Of a stretch of 64,000 nucleotides of DNA, positions 37,403 to 48,607 are shown in pieces. Both the position numbers and the translations under genes were made by a program. The stretch comes from Ptychodera flava (lineage: Eukaryota; Hemichordata; Enteropneusta; Ptychoderidae). Every line of letters begins with the position of its first letter. Within the stretch, counting starts at the first letter, position 1. The notes under the pieces are model-generated. The model saw nothing but the letters and a program-made list of their open reading frames with translations. It was not told the origin of the DNA and did no database searches. Where the stretch lies: NCBI RefSeq assembly GCF_041260155.1, contig NW_027248278.1, forward strand, positions 17,310,244 through 17,374,243, read 5' to 3'.

Positions 37403-38110
37403 AAAAAATAGCAAAAAGAACATTGTGCTGACACCGAAACACCCGGCCGTACCCCGCCCCTGTCCCTGGGGATAGATAGAAGAACAGCAAATTTTAATAA
37501 CTTTAAAAATGATGTCGTCCTTTAAGTTCTATCTAGGTGTTTCAAAAATCTTAAATCGTAATGTCTTGTTAATATTTTTCCTGCAGGAAATTGATTTTGA
37601 ATTAATCCATTCCATTATGGATGTCCATTTCTGTGTTACCCTAATATGTATTATTGCTGGCTATAGACCAAGCGTCTCTCAAGATGGTGTCATCATATCC
37701 GGTCAGACCCTCCAAGACGATCCAAATGCGTGTTTTTGGTTCGTTGGTCACCGAGGAGAACGGTACGTCCCACAGTAAGAATGTGATTTATATCGAGTGT
37801 TAACTTCACTAGCAGTAAATTTGAAACTGGCCGTGATGTTGCTATTTATCTTTCGTCTGTGAACTACATGATGTAAATGCTGTAATGACTCTGTGATAAC
37901 GTCATCAAGATGGACTGTCACACGCTCAGACGTACACTTAGTAACATATAAATATTAGAAAATATCTAAACATGGCGACTTTTTTACCAAATATGAACAT
38001 TTTTTTTCTATAAACATAGGGGTTGTAAAAAAGTCCATCCCCAGGGACAGGGGGCGGGGGTACGCCCGGATGTCTCGGTCTCAGCACAATGTTCTTTTTG
38101 CTATTTTTTT
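37403..38110. mobile_element. Inverted-repeat-bounded segment carrying a gene fragment
   Basis: The left arm (37,403-37,474, AAAAAATAGCAAAAAGAACA ... CTGTCCCTGGGGAT) and the right arm (38,037-38,110) are reverse complements over about 72 bases with around 10% mismatch. They enclose about 560 bases that include the orphan first exon at 37,617-37,762. No transposase is seen. The arrangement could be a non-autonomous DNA transposon that captured an exon, or an inverted repeat formed when the paralogue was inverted. Confidence 0.6.
37617..37762 (+). CDS. Orphan first exon of an EGF-receptor paralogue
   Basis: From the ATG the frame encodes a signal peptide (MDVHFCVTLICIIAGYRPSV) and then a segment ending DDPNACFWFVGHRGE, with a donor CG then GTACGT in phase 2. 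The gene at 46,956-47,107 has the same plan: signal peptide, DPHSCFWF motif, and a phase 2 donor. The pseudogene at 54,240-54,433 has DPNACLRF and the same phase. A possible acceptor (TTTTTCCTGCAG) lies 31 bases upstream of the ATG, so a 5' untranslated exon may precede it. I could not find the next exon (CCDGYY module) or EGF repeats on the plus strand downstream, so it appears to be an isolated duplicate. Confidence 0.6.
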
Positions 38111-38699
38111 TCAATGAAACGTTTTGCCACGTTTTCTATTATCTCTGTAAAAATATCTGGCCCCAGTTCAAATCATTCTCTGATTTGCATACAGTTCCTA
38201 AGTGTTGAATTCAAAAGACTGAATGAAGGCGCCGTTATAATTGCTTATGAGAGTAAGATTCACCGCCCACTTTTGCCTATTTGACATTAGATTTTATGCG
38301 ATATCGCATTAACTAATTTTGAATGAAGTTTATTTTTATAAGCCGGTTTGTCAAACCTAGCTTCCTCTAATTTTTCCGATTATTTGCCATTAATCAACCA
38401 ATCATTGCTTGTATACTCCAATATATTTCGTACAGTGTCAAGGTATGCTTTTCGACCATTCTGCATAGAAGAGGACACTTCCCCTCCCCAATTATTGTGT
38501 TATTATTTTACCACAGACTTTCACTAATGTTATATTTTGAAAATTCAACTCTTGAATTCCTACTGCCTTAAACATATTCATTATATGCCCACTGACCATC
38601 TGAATGTGGTTTTTCTTAACTTTGAAATAAGATGAAGAGAGTGATTTTCACTATCATCAATGAAAAATCGAGTCCTACCCACCTTTATTTGCAGTCATA

Positions 38700-38930
38700 T
38701 CACAACAGTATATTGATGGTGCAAATACTGCGATCTTATGGCCGAGACATGAAAATAAGCGTAAAATATTTAATGATATATCACGTTTGGCATACGTTCG
38801 AGCTCTCTGCCTGAGGAAAAGTTCGTCGTTACACCTCAGAATTATAATATACTTTTTTGATATAATAGCAATGAATCACACCAAGCGACGGTATTTCATT
38901 ATACCTTTGGGCTTAACTGTTCTTAGGCAT
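38700..38930 (+). repeat. Dispersed repeat copy, related to 55,405-55,640
   Basis: Shared ordered blocks include TATTGA-GG-GCAAAT-C, GAGACA-GAAAA, CGAGCTCTC and ATAATAGCAATGAATCACAC (AAATAGCAATAAATCACACC in the other copy). The copies are diverged by perhaps a quarter. Family unknown. Confidence 0.55.
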
Positions 38931-39356
38931 ATGGCTTTTGTATTATTCAACACTGCAGGAGAGTTAAACTCAATTGATCATGATTTCACTATTATTTTTG
39001 TCTAAATTCTTGATGAAATATTTCGAAAGGCTGACCACTTTTTGAGGTTCTTTTTTGGCGTTCTCCATAATTCAACTTTGAGTTTCCTTATTGAAACTTC
39101 ATAATCCAACAAATAAGTTCAATTGCATGACTTTATTCTTTTCATCAATCTCAACTATTCCACCGAATTCGTCTCATATTGGAGGGCTTTCTGATCTGCA
39201 AGATTTGCAACATCTGCGGCCAAGGCTGGAAAATACGACGTCCCTAAACGACATCGATCGAAATAGTTCAGTGTCAAGAAACTTTTCGGAGTATGTTAAA
39301 GAATTTAGAAAACGTTCAATATGTACTACAGGGAATTGACAGCACTCAAAAAAATT

Positions 39357-39412
<56 letters not shown>

Positions 39413-41006
39413 AAATTATCGCAATAATTTGGTCGATATTCAGTACGTTAAATTTAGAGTATTCTGCCCATATTTTGATATTTTGAAAAGATGCGCAAAT
39501 ATCTAAAATCAGATAACAATAATTCTCTAAAAGAGGCTAGAGTCAAGATCGGTACAGATCGAGATTTTTGTCAAGTGTCATAGAAGAGCTGCAACGTATA
39601 TAAACTTCAGTTACATACATAACTTTGTGATATCTCGAGTTGTTTGATCACCGTCGCACTTTTATTCCCAAAAATCAGGAAACACAACAATTCATCTAAA
39701 ATGAAATGTCATAAATGTACTCATACCTTTGTCTGTCAAGAGATAGACTTAAGCATGTCAAGACTTCGGGACTGGTAGAACAAATTTCTGACAACTTATA
39801 AACAATTTCTGATGAAACATCTGGTGAATCTGTGCTACAAATGTCTTGCTCATATAACCAAGACCGAAAATGAATTATTTTTTGAGTTTAATATACATTT
39901 GAAAACTCGGAGCTAGATTTACAAAGATGAAACTAAAGACACATAAAAGCGGCTACTGCACGTCTATTAAAATTTGTACCTCTTTAGCCGTTCGGAAGTA
40001 AGTACACATTGCTTACAAATTTAAAATTCACTAATTTGCAATCAAAGATGCGTATACATGCATGTGTCAATAGCCAAAAATTATCGAATAACAAAATCTT
40101 ACGTCCGTCAAAATTAAACTTTATGTTCAGAATAATAAGCTAGGGGTCACCCATCTTACGGCACCTTACTATGAGCATAATGTCTGCAAGGTAGCGGTTA
40201 TTCATCTTTCAATTTGGCCAGTTATACTCATTTTAACGTCACTAGTAACACATGTGTTCAGGCAACTCTCATTACTTCTTCGGGAATACGCACGGTCATC
40301 TCGTTCTATATTTTGTAAATCAACAAACTTTTATCGATCCTTCGGCTCTGCAGTATCGGACTTATTTTTTTCTATGATATTTTCTAACAGAATCAAACTG
40401 ATCACGTTAAAACTAGACTCTCTCGCATTCCCCACTAGCGTACGTGGAGACTTTCTACCTGCGCCCTCAACGACTGTGCTGACAAGCCTGAAGCGACTCT
40501 TTGAGCTGGCGTAAGCCTTGCTGGCTTAGGTAAGCTAGGCCTGGTAACTGAGGGCGCAAGTGGAAAGGCTGTCAGGTAAGCAGGCAAGGACTGGGAGAGA
40601 CTCTACCATAAAACGTGTTCAATCATTGGAAGTCATGGGTTTTCTTACTTCAACTACACGACCGAAATGCAAAATACAACTGAAGATAACATTGAACAGT
40701 TAATGTAAATTTTGACTATAAGAATACTCTGAGATGATGATCACAACGAAAATACTTTTTTGTAATGGGAAATACAAAACCTTATGTAGACGTAATACAC
40801 ATATTTATGCTATGCCTTTGCTCGGAAGCATCCGATGCACTTTAAGTTGGATTTTATGCAAAAACATGCTCCCGACTCAGAAGTCACTAAGGTGTCGTCC
40901 ATTATAGCACAAAGAAACGTGATACTCTATATGAATAGTTTACTCCATTTTCTATTTCGCACCGAAAAATTTTCTTGCCGTTAAAAGTCTGAAACCAAAT
41001 ATAACA
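38931..41006. other. Intergenic, no gene; small imperfect hairpin at 40,440-40,575
   Basis: The GGAGACTTTCTACCTGCGCCCTC stretch near 40,445 pairs imperfectly with GAGGGCGCAAGTGGAAAGG near 40,550, forming a roughly 130-base inverted repeat. Otherwise nothing is recognised besides the TA microsatellite listed separately. Confidence 0.5.
39359..39409. repeat. (AT)n microsatellite, about 25 units
   Basis: An uninterrupted AT dinucleotide run. Likely polymorphic and prone to assembly length error. Confidence 0.97.
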
Positions 41007-41251
41007 TTAGAGTTCAGACCCTCTTTCTGTTTTCACATCTCTTATTGAGGAATTAGTGACGTTGAAGACTGGATCGAAGTTAGTGTCGACATCCATGGCA
41101 CTGTTTACTGCTATCAAGAAGGACCAAATGAAAGTAAAGATAATCAAATGTAGGGTTGTATCTTCATCGGGAGCATCATGTAAACTGGTGCTGTCATCAC
41201 TTGAGGTAGTTGATCTTTGTCGTGTTGTTTCAATGTTTAGAACATGCCCGT
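41007..41251 (-). CDS. EGF receptor exon 5: stalk, hydrophobic segment, tail
   Basis: The acceptor ATCTTTTTTAG precedes a frame that completes exon 4's phase exactly and ends in TAA. It continues the Ser/Thr-rich stalk (TTRQRSTTSSDDSTS), then an acidic DAPDED, then LHLIIFTFIWSFLIAV (16 hydrophobic residues, short for a membrane span), then a tail ending RDVKTERGSEL. No basic stop-transfer cluster follows the hydrophobic part and the tail has NVT and NSS sequons, so membrane topology is uncertain. An alternative last exon cannot be excluded. Confidence 0.55.
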
Positions 41252-44200
41252 CTAAAAAAGATGAAGTCAAATGGTGTTTACATTTGTGAAATGGTTTGCA
41301 TATGTATGAAATTTGATTTTGAAGACGTTTTTTTAAACTTTTGCTCAAAATCTTCTAAAGTTAAACTTTAAACCATATTTTACTAAATCATCTATAAAAG
41401 CGAATGTTACTTTGCAAGGTTTGGAACTAAAGCAAAAACAATTAAATCAGAATAGCCGCAATTCATGAGTTAACAATGTGGCGGAATATATTAATTTGTT
41501 AAAATACTAAGCCGGGTTGAAAAATCTCCCTTATCCATGAGCTTTTAAATGAGATCTCACAAGTGGTAGATCAGAAAATACTATAAGAAATATTTTAAAG
41601 TCCAAATATTTGTTCTACCTCATGCAACATAGCTCCGCGTCCCTCAGACTGTGTACATATTCTCAAATGCCGTGATGATCGGTATATTAATTTCGAGACA
41701 AGTATTACTTGAAAGCTTTTCCCCACACAGATTTAGACGTCGTGTGTATAGCCTATTTGGCCCGAATACGCCATACTCACCACGTCTATTAAATTCATGA
41801 GTTTGCATTTCTTGTTTACGCACGCATTTATATGCATTAGAAATTAGGGTAATGGCTGTTACATCAGGCTGGCAACCCCCACACGTGGGCAATGAATTAA
41901 GACTACGCTTTGTCACGCGTGACTCCTTGTAAGACAGTCACAGCTCCGAATAAAAGCAAGACAAATTTGTTCGTTTCACTCATTTCCCTTCAAAGACAAC
42001 ACTCACGTTCATCAAACATGGAAAACTATGCAGATGTAGAAAAGCCGTTTGTAACGACATTCGCAACACAGTGAGCATGTATGCTAATGACCAATTACAC
42101 AAAGCCTGATGTATATATACCATGGAAGCACGAGCTCCGCTACTGGCTCCATGATCGTAACGAACGATTGGACATGGGGGTAGTAGAGAACTACTTCAAT
42201 GGGCAAACGTACAGGTGACCGAAAAATAAAACCACAGAGGTTACTCTTATTATTTATTTTTTTTGTCATACATGGTATCAATCGATCAACGATGGCCAGC
42301 TGTAAGCCCCACGTCCGCACAAACAACTTTCCTATAGCCGTATAACTTTCTATAGGGGGGAGGTTAATGAGCAATGACGTAATTTTTGAAGAGCGCCGCC
42401 ATCGGCTCATGCGGACAGGTTTTGCTTGTCTTGGAATGACGCTCGATTCTGAATCAACAACTGGCTGAAAACATTCTGTACATGCGCAAATCGCAAGACA
42501 GAAAGACAACCTTGTAAACAGTGAAAACCCGGTGAAATTCTGTCATTTCTTTCGTCAGATACATATTTTTCAAAATCACTTTCAAAAATTTGTGATTTTG
42601 TGAAGTTTTCTGGGCATTTTTTCTGTCCTTTTCAGAGGACTGGAGATGATGAATGAGATTTTTCATGTGGAAACCGCTAATTTTCCCAAAGACCTGAATA
42701 CATCACCTAACATTTCCACTCACAACCAAGTCGGGAACGCGACTGTAATGTAGGGAACGGGATTTTATGCATAGCCTATTTTCCGTCTTTTGACATATAG
42801 GATTGGCTTGTTTGACCTAGAAAATGGAGGAGGTGAGCGGTGATAGACCCTCAGAGGAGAAGCATATCTCCATGCTGACACGTCTATGCCGTGTGTGTGG
42901 CACACAAGACCTAAAAAGCCTGCAAATGTCAACTTATATGCCAATGAACACATGAAGGTGTGCCAGTGCCACCACAATTTTGATCACGTCCGTCAAGGCC
43001 TTTCCGACAACAACCCCACCCCCCTGGCAGTACGTACGTACGCGTACGGCAAATCGTCGGCATACGACCACAAAATTACCTCTGAAAACTGTTTCACGCT
43101 GCACAATTCGATGACCCTCTGCTGGAAAGTAGTCATCCGACTGCTGCAGTCTTTTTTTGAGGCTTTCCCTTTTGTTCTCTATTGCCTTTATCAATGGGAC
43201 AACGCAAAATGTTTTGCCGTCGCCAGCCATTGTTTTACGTATTGATTTTGAAATTCACTGATAGAATTCACTGGATATTGCGGGGTCAAGTCAGGTCGTA
43301 AGCCATGTGAGCATGAGCACCAAATTTACCCAGCAGCCTCGGCGAAAAGTTATACGGCCATAGGCTCTACGGGGAAAGTTGTTTGTGGTCCGGTGGTATG
43401 AACCAAGAGTGCCCAGCTAGTCTTTGGTCCTGGCAAACTTTGAAGGTACCTAAGTCAGTGTACGGTGTTGTGTGTTCGTCAACTATGTTTCCCTTCATTT
43501 TGGTTAAGGGTAACGTAGTAAATGCACACATGAGGTCCACACAATTTCGTACCTATGGCGCACCAGCTACGTTGACAGTTGCCAATGGTTACTGGAAAAC
43601 ACCGAGAGTGGCCTGACATGATCTTTCCTACGTAAGCTTAAACGTCTTTATTTTTCTGAAGTACACTGCAATGTTGCTTTCCACTACTCAACCATTCAAT
43701 AAGGGTTATCAAGAGGGTCAGATCTTGAACAGCCGATTTTGACTAACCAGCTGCAGATTCGAGAACATTGCAAAAGGTGCTAAAAGCATGTGATAGGTAT
43801 ATTGACGAGATAAGCATTTAGAACAGTAGGATTAAGAGAGGTGTGACCGGTCCAACCTGTTCAGTTTCTGAGTGGGGAAAATTGGAATGTAAGCCCTTAC
43901 AGTTAAACACTTCTGGGCAGAAAATTGAGCTCTTAACCAATCAAAGTAAATTTGTTTGAAAGCCTGGTCTATTTCCTTCAATAGAATTTTTATTCTCACC
44001 ATTGAAAGGAATCCTTGCTTTGTGTTGTTTGCGTGAAGAGCTAGCGATGAAATCAGAGTTGTTTGAGAGTTTGTTGGTAGAGTGGACGTCACATAAAAAA
44101 GCATTGTTTGCAAATGGAAGTACTCAAGCCATAAGTAGCAGATCAGTCAAAAAATCATTATGCATATTATCCTATTTTGTTTTTCCACCTGTTACTCACG

Positions 44201-47107
44201 AATAATTATGAAAATAATCATATGAAAGATGTGTTCAGTGTTTTACAAGCGTGGAGATCTGACGTGTGCTCGCCACGTGTATTTGTTTCAATTCTGTAAA
44301 GCGTAATTTTCGTAAGGGCCGTGGGATTCCTGATTAGATACATACTAGAGATTTTTGAAAAAAAAAACCTGACCTAAAATTAACCAAGTACTTATCACAA
44401 TACCTTAAACCATGTTTTAAGGCTGCAATATACAAGAGGCGAAAATGTCTGTAATTACTGTAAAGAAATTGTACCTATTAAAGTCGCCTGTATTGCTTCG
44501 GTGGACGCCTCAGTAGTTGTTGTTTGGAACTCGCAGAATTGTCCCATCCATCCATCAGGACACTCACACATAGAGGATTCGCCTATACATCTCCCGCCAT
44601 TTTTGCATTTGCACGAGTTGTTGGAACTTTGCATATGTTAAAAAAAATACACATTAAATATATAAATAACGATAGATTAGGACCTAAGTGAACGACGATC
44701 TCTGTGATGAATATTGTAAAACAGGCTACCTTCGAATTAATCCTTTCGGAAGATCTACATATATTGTACATAATAAGTAAAATGTCATACAGTGAACAAT
44801 TAGTTGCGCCGATGCGATGTCAGTTGTGAATGTCACGTTAATGTATGCCTCGTTAGAAGGGGTCACAATGATAATCCATTTTAACGCCAGAGTATTCACA
44901 TATTCATACCATAAGCACCAATGCGTCAGAATTAAAAAAGGTGTATTGTCATTTGCCCTCTTCACGTGAAATGTTCGTGACTTGGATTTCCAACGATGAC
45001 ATTACGTAAATGTAATTGACGAGTGCAAAACAATAAGATATTTAATGAATTTCATGATGTTATCTTACCTGTGTAAATTAGGGCAACTTCCGTCAATATG
45101 GTGGCATGCATTGATGCACTTGACTTCTTCACATTTCCGTTTACAGCCATCTCCATAGAACCCAGTATCACATGGAATATTGCAACTTACACCTACCCAT
45201 CCAGGTTTGCAGGACGTGCATACATTCGTCTTACAAATTACACAATTTTCAGGACACGGATGCTCACATTGATGACCAGTCCATCCAATGTGACAGTGAC
45301 ATTTACCAGTTATATGATGACAGTTGCCATTTGTACATCGACATTGATTCGAACAATCTTTTCCGTAGAAACCCTCCCTACATTTTTTATGACATCGTTT
45401 ACCCCGCCAACCAGGTGTGCACTTACAATCTCCATCGGCAATACGGCACTCGTTTCCATTGTAACAGTGCAAACATTTCTTCTCACAATATTTTTGTCCA
45501 GTGATTGAAACTTTATCAATATTACAATCCGTGCAATTTTCTCCAAACCAATTTTCACCACATTCACACTCAGAGTTATCACTTGTACAATGACCACCAT
45601 TAAAACAGGGACAATTTTGCCGACAACGGTTTCCAAAGAATCCTTGTTTACAAGTACACCCATTCAAAGGGTCGCACAATTCGCGTTTGTTACAGTCACA
45701 AGGCAAACATTCGTCTCCATAGAAGCCGTCATGACAAACACACTTACCTCCATGACATATTTTGTTTTGAGGACACGAACATTTAAATTCACAGAGCGGG
45801 CCATAGAAGCCTACAGTACAGGAACACGAACCATCAGACATGCAAGTTGCCCCGTTATCACAATTACAGGCATATTCGCACGTTTTCCCAAAGAAATTCT
45901 CGGGACATCTACAAGAACCATCAACCTTGTTACAAGTTCCACCATTCATACACGTACATGTTTCATCACAGAACATCCCATATGATCCATCAGGGCATTC
46001 TGTTATCGTAAAGGAATGAATAAATTAAACATATATAATCAACAGGTTATATTAAAACGAAAGTTAATCAAATTTAGCTTGACTACCGATGAATTTGAAA
46101 AAAAAATGCGCCTCTCAGCTTCGGAAAAATGACGAATTAGAACAATACGACGCAAGAATCTACGTAAATGCTAAAAAATTGTAAACATTCAAAACTCTTT
46201 GAAATGCTAACAAATTACGTGGATCTCCTATTGTACTCACCGACGCAACTATACATAGCATCAGCTTTTTTTGGTTTGTAGTATCCATCACAACATCGAT
46301 ACACCCTGTAAAATATAAAAATTGGCAATCGTTTTAATGCAAATTGAGGGTTCTTAATTTATCCTCGTTACAAATGCGCTAAGAAATGCACTGATTATAT
46401 GAAAACCGAAAAGAGAAAATGTAATCTACTACATTCAAATATTGCAGTTTGCTTCAAGCTCTGAGGAGTGAATCACAAAGAGAGCCGCTTTGCCAATTAC
46501 TTACACGACAAGGAATTGATTTCATCAATATTCCACTATTAGGGAAGCAGTCCTTATGTACTTAGTCAGTTGGATTGCCGAGAGAACCCCAAGGCAACTA
46601 ATAATTTTGATAAATAAAAATCAACTATTTGAGGAGGGAATCGTGAATGGTAATACTCTCATGAAAGTCAATTCTGTCACCATCAACGTTTGCACTAGGC
46701 AAACTCTAGAATTTCAACATCGGCTTGTGATACATCCATATTGATAATAATCTAAGAAGGTTATCACCAAAGTATATTTTTCATAACATTCGGGTGTCAG
46801 CAACTTTGACATACCTTTAAATTCACATGGAAAACACTATTGTGATAACGACAAACCATTATTTGCTAACTTTCATGAAACAATTTATTCAGTTGTCTAC
46901 TAGCGCAGCTGGTTCCTGTTATACGAAGCCATTCGATCGGTCAGTGTGATTATACCTTGTGTCATCGGAATCTTCGAACCAAAAGCAACTATGAGGATCG
47001 CCCTCATATGTCTCGTTTGATAAGAAGGGACGAACAATAGCACTCCCAGAAGAACTTATCAAAATCACTGGCAGGAAATATACTTGCAGGCACAATAGGA
47101 TCCTCAT
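41007..47107 (-). CDS. Multi-EGF single-pass receptor, five coding exons
   Basis: Exons are 46,956-47,107, 46,241-46,305, 45,069-45,999, 44,475-44,626 and 41,007-41,251. Together they give 1,545 nt, 514 residues, and every junction keeps phase (2, 1, 2, 1) with GT-AG borders. The order is: signal peptide about 1-23; a short EMI-like module (DPHSCFWF and CCDGYY, 37-60); about nine EGF/laminin-type repeats (74-383); one more EGF (386-415); a Thr/Ser/Glu stalk; a hydrophobic segment 467-482; and a 30-residue tail. This is the plan of the MEGF10/PEAR1/Draper and SREC scavenger families, which bind ligands at the cell surface for engulfment or adhesion. Odd points are an EMI module far shorter than the usual roughly 75 residues and a tail with no NPxY or kinase. 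The last exon is the least certain because its intron is 3.2 kb. Function beyond family resemblance is inference. Confidence 0.78.
41252..44474 (-). other. Large intron 4 of the EGF receptor, contents
   Basis: No alternative membrane-spanning exon was found here. A plus-strand ATG at 42,824 in good context opens MEEVSGDRPSEEKHISMLTR then LCRVCGTQD, a CxxC motif like the N-terminal zinc module of RAG1-like and ZAD proteins. The frame soon ends, so it is at best a relic. The rest is unremarkable AT-rich sequence. Confidence 0.4.
44475..44626 (-). CDS. EGF receptor exon 4: last EGF and stalk
   Basis: Joined in phase 2 to exon 3, it encodes SSNNSCKCKNGGRC then MCECPDGWMGQFC, followed by FQTTTTEASTEAIQATL, a likely O-glycosylated stalk. 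The acceptor is preceded by a TATTTTTTTTAACATATG tract and the donor is GTACAA, which is weaker than the others. Confidence 0.75.
45069..45999 (-). CDS. EGF receptor exon 3: nine EGF-type repeats
   Basis: A single 931-nt exon, acceptor GATAACAG and donor GTAAGA. It opens ECPDGSYGMFCDETC. Repeats mostly follow C-x-C-x3-G-x-C-x5-G-x-C-x-C-x-GFYG-x-C (for example CTCKQGFFGNRC). The sixth repeat is longer and atypical, carrying an extra CNIDKVSITGQKYCEKKC segment. Packing nine repeats in one exon differs from most vertebrate MEGF genes, where repeats are split among exons. Confidence 0.9.
46241..46305 (-). CDS. EGF receptor exon 2: CCDGYY micro-exon
   Basis: A 65-nt exon with acceptor TTTTACAG and donor GTGAGTAC encodes VYRCCDGYYKPKKADAMYSC. 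The paired cysteines followed by GYY are the closing signature of EMI domains (CCxGYY). A homologous exon at 53,973-54,041 in the neighbouring pseudogene, with the same splice pattern, supports it as a true exon. Confidence 0.85.
46956..47107 (-). CDS. EGF receptor exon 1: signal peptide and EMI start
   Basis: The first ATG gives MRILLCLQVYFLPVILISSS, a good signal peptide, with an N-glycosylation site NET at 31-33 and the DPHSCFWF motif at 37-44. The open frame extends six codons upstream only via a GTG, so I start at 47,107. A sequence CAAACAG then TAGGTG just upstream is a plausible acceptor of a 5' untranslated intron. The donor is ACAAG then GTATAA, phase 2. Confidence 0.8.
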
Positions 47108-48183
47108 GTTGTTATGCAGCTTCACCTACTGTTTGAAAATATATGTCAATATATATTATTATTATTATTATTATTTAATTTATAATTATATATTACTATA
47201 TATATTATAACAAATCGTCGTACAGTAAGTTTCGGTATCAGAAGACGCAGAGTCCACTAACTTTGACGCGCAGTACAATATTCTTTTGATGTTATTGTTA
47301 ATGAAGTTATGATCCGATGCGCTCGAATGTGCTCACTGTACGCGTTACAGCAATTCTCTCAATAATTCTATTATATTGAACAATTTATGCTCTGTTTCTT
47401 ATATTTTGACAAACAATTAGTTCACTTAACAGCACGTCTAGATACAAAAAATTATAAGCAGCTCGATTAAATTAACAATTACTCACCTTTTGCGCTAGTC
47501 GTTAAGCGTAACCTTTACTATTTAGACGTGCTTTGATGCTGAGAGTACAGCAGCTTCAAACAAACAAAAAATATATATCGAGTCAGAGTAAAGGGTCCAA
47601 ACGTATCAATTAGCGTAGGTGTGTTTAATATAATACAATGTGATAATAACACAGAAACAATGATATCTGATCGGAGCAGGGAAACCGGGAGCGCAACTTT
47701 ATGGGCCCGTGGGAAGAGAAATTTACACCTGTTGTTTTGATAAAATAAGGCTATAATGTTAAGATCAATTGTTATCAAGTGGTTATTTGTGTGGGAGAAG
47801 AACAATGCACGAACACGAAAGGTACAAAGATCAGACATCAGTAGAATTTTGTGTGAAGTATTAGTTGTACATAGGATGAAGCTTAGGTGTATTGCTCCCT
47901 GTTAAGCTTCATGACATTGTGTTCAACCTTTACTCTTTGGGTTCAAAAAGATAATTGAGGCACTGGCTTATACCATTTATATTCAGTTCGGCTTAATGCT
48001 AATTATCGGGGTAGGTAATTTATTATTAGAGTTTTAGTTGATATAACTGACACCGACCAACGGAACAGGCTATAGTTTGACCAGTTTACTCGATGTTACC
48101 TATTCATGTAGGATGTTATTGGTCAAAAACATTGTAGTCTATATTATATCGCAATTATAGATTGAAATTCTGGTCATGAGGCG
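47108..48183. other. Upstream region of the EGF receptor
   Basis: Contains an AT-only stretch at about 47,145-47,210 (ATT/TTA runs). A TATA box or initiator could not be assigned. No coding signature. Confidence 0.5.
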
Positions 48184-48540
48184 AATTTACAGCTACCTTG
48201 CCTTTATGTTGTCATTTGCCAAGGAATGCCAATGCCTGAAACTTCTCTAGAAATAGAACCAAATTTTGGTCCAGCTTTTGAAAATTATCAATTATCACCA
48301 GTTACAGTTAGTCTTGTGAATGTTTTGTATTCCCGACCACAAGAAGGAGACGGCGGATATGTTGTCTATTGGTTAGTACAAAAGCAATGTCCTTACCGTA
48401 AAAATCTATATCGGTATTTACACTGTCAATTGTTACAAACTCAGTCACAAAAAACACAGAACAGACTGCAAAGTACCGATACATACAAAGTCACATCCAT
48501 GAAAGCAAGATACATGGACCACGGGAAATACAAGAAGTGA
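48184..48540 (+). CDS. Open frame of unknown nature, possible exon
   Basis: After a possible acceptor (GCGAATTTACAG at 48,181-48,192) the frame is open to a stop at 48,538-48,540. It encodes MPMPETSLEIEPNFGPAFEN and further SLVNVLYSRPQEGDGGYVVY, ending in a Lys/Gln-rich part. Composition is protein-like in the first half. I recognise no domain and no neighbouring exon on this strand, and the 3' half runs up to a repeat cluster. Confidence 0.25.
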   Translation, partial: NLQLPCLYVVICQGMPMPETSLEIEPNFGPAFENYQLSPVTVSLVNVLYSRPQEGDGGYVVYWLVQKQCPYRKNLYRYLHCQLLQTQSQKTQNRLQSTDTYKVTSMKARYMDHGKYKK

Positions 48541-48607
48541 TATCAGGTTTTTCCAAAATGTTAAGCACATCCTGCCCTACGTATGGCACCCGCAGATGTT
48601 TCAGGCT

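Noticed and set aside
40254-40514. 86-codon plus-strand frame
   Set aside because: Overlaps an imperfect hairpin and shows no domain or conserved motif.
41644-41916. Minus-strand frame as an alternative receptor exon
   Set aside because: It lacks an acceptor in the right phase and has no hydrophobic span; exon 5 at 41,007-41,251 fits better.
42084-42509. 141-codon minus-strand frame
   Set aside because: No recognisable domain, no splice context linking it to the receptor, and composition typical of a chance frame.
43832-44113. Minus-strand frame as a cytoplasmic exon of the receptor
   Set aside because: No acceptor in phase 1 after exon 4 and no membrane span; composition gives no support.
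45098-45985. Plus-strand frames across the EGF exon
   Set aside because: Antisense and off-frame shadows of the cysteine-rich minus-strand exon.
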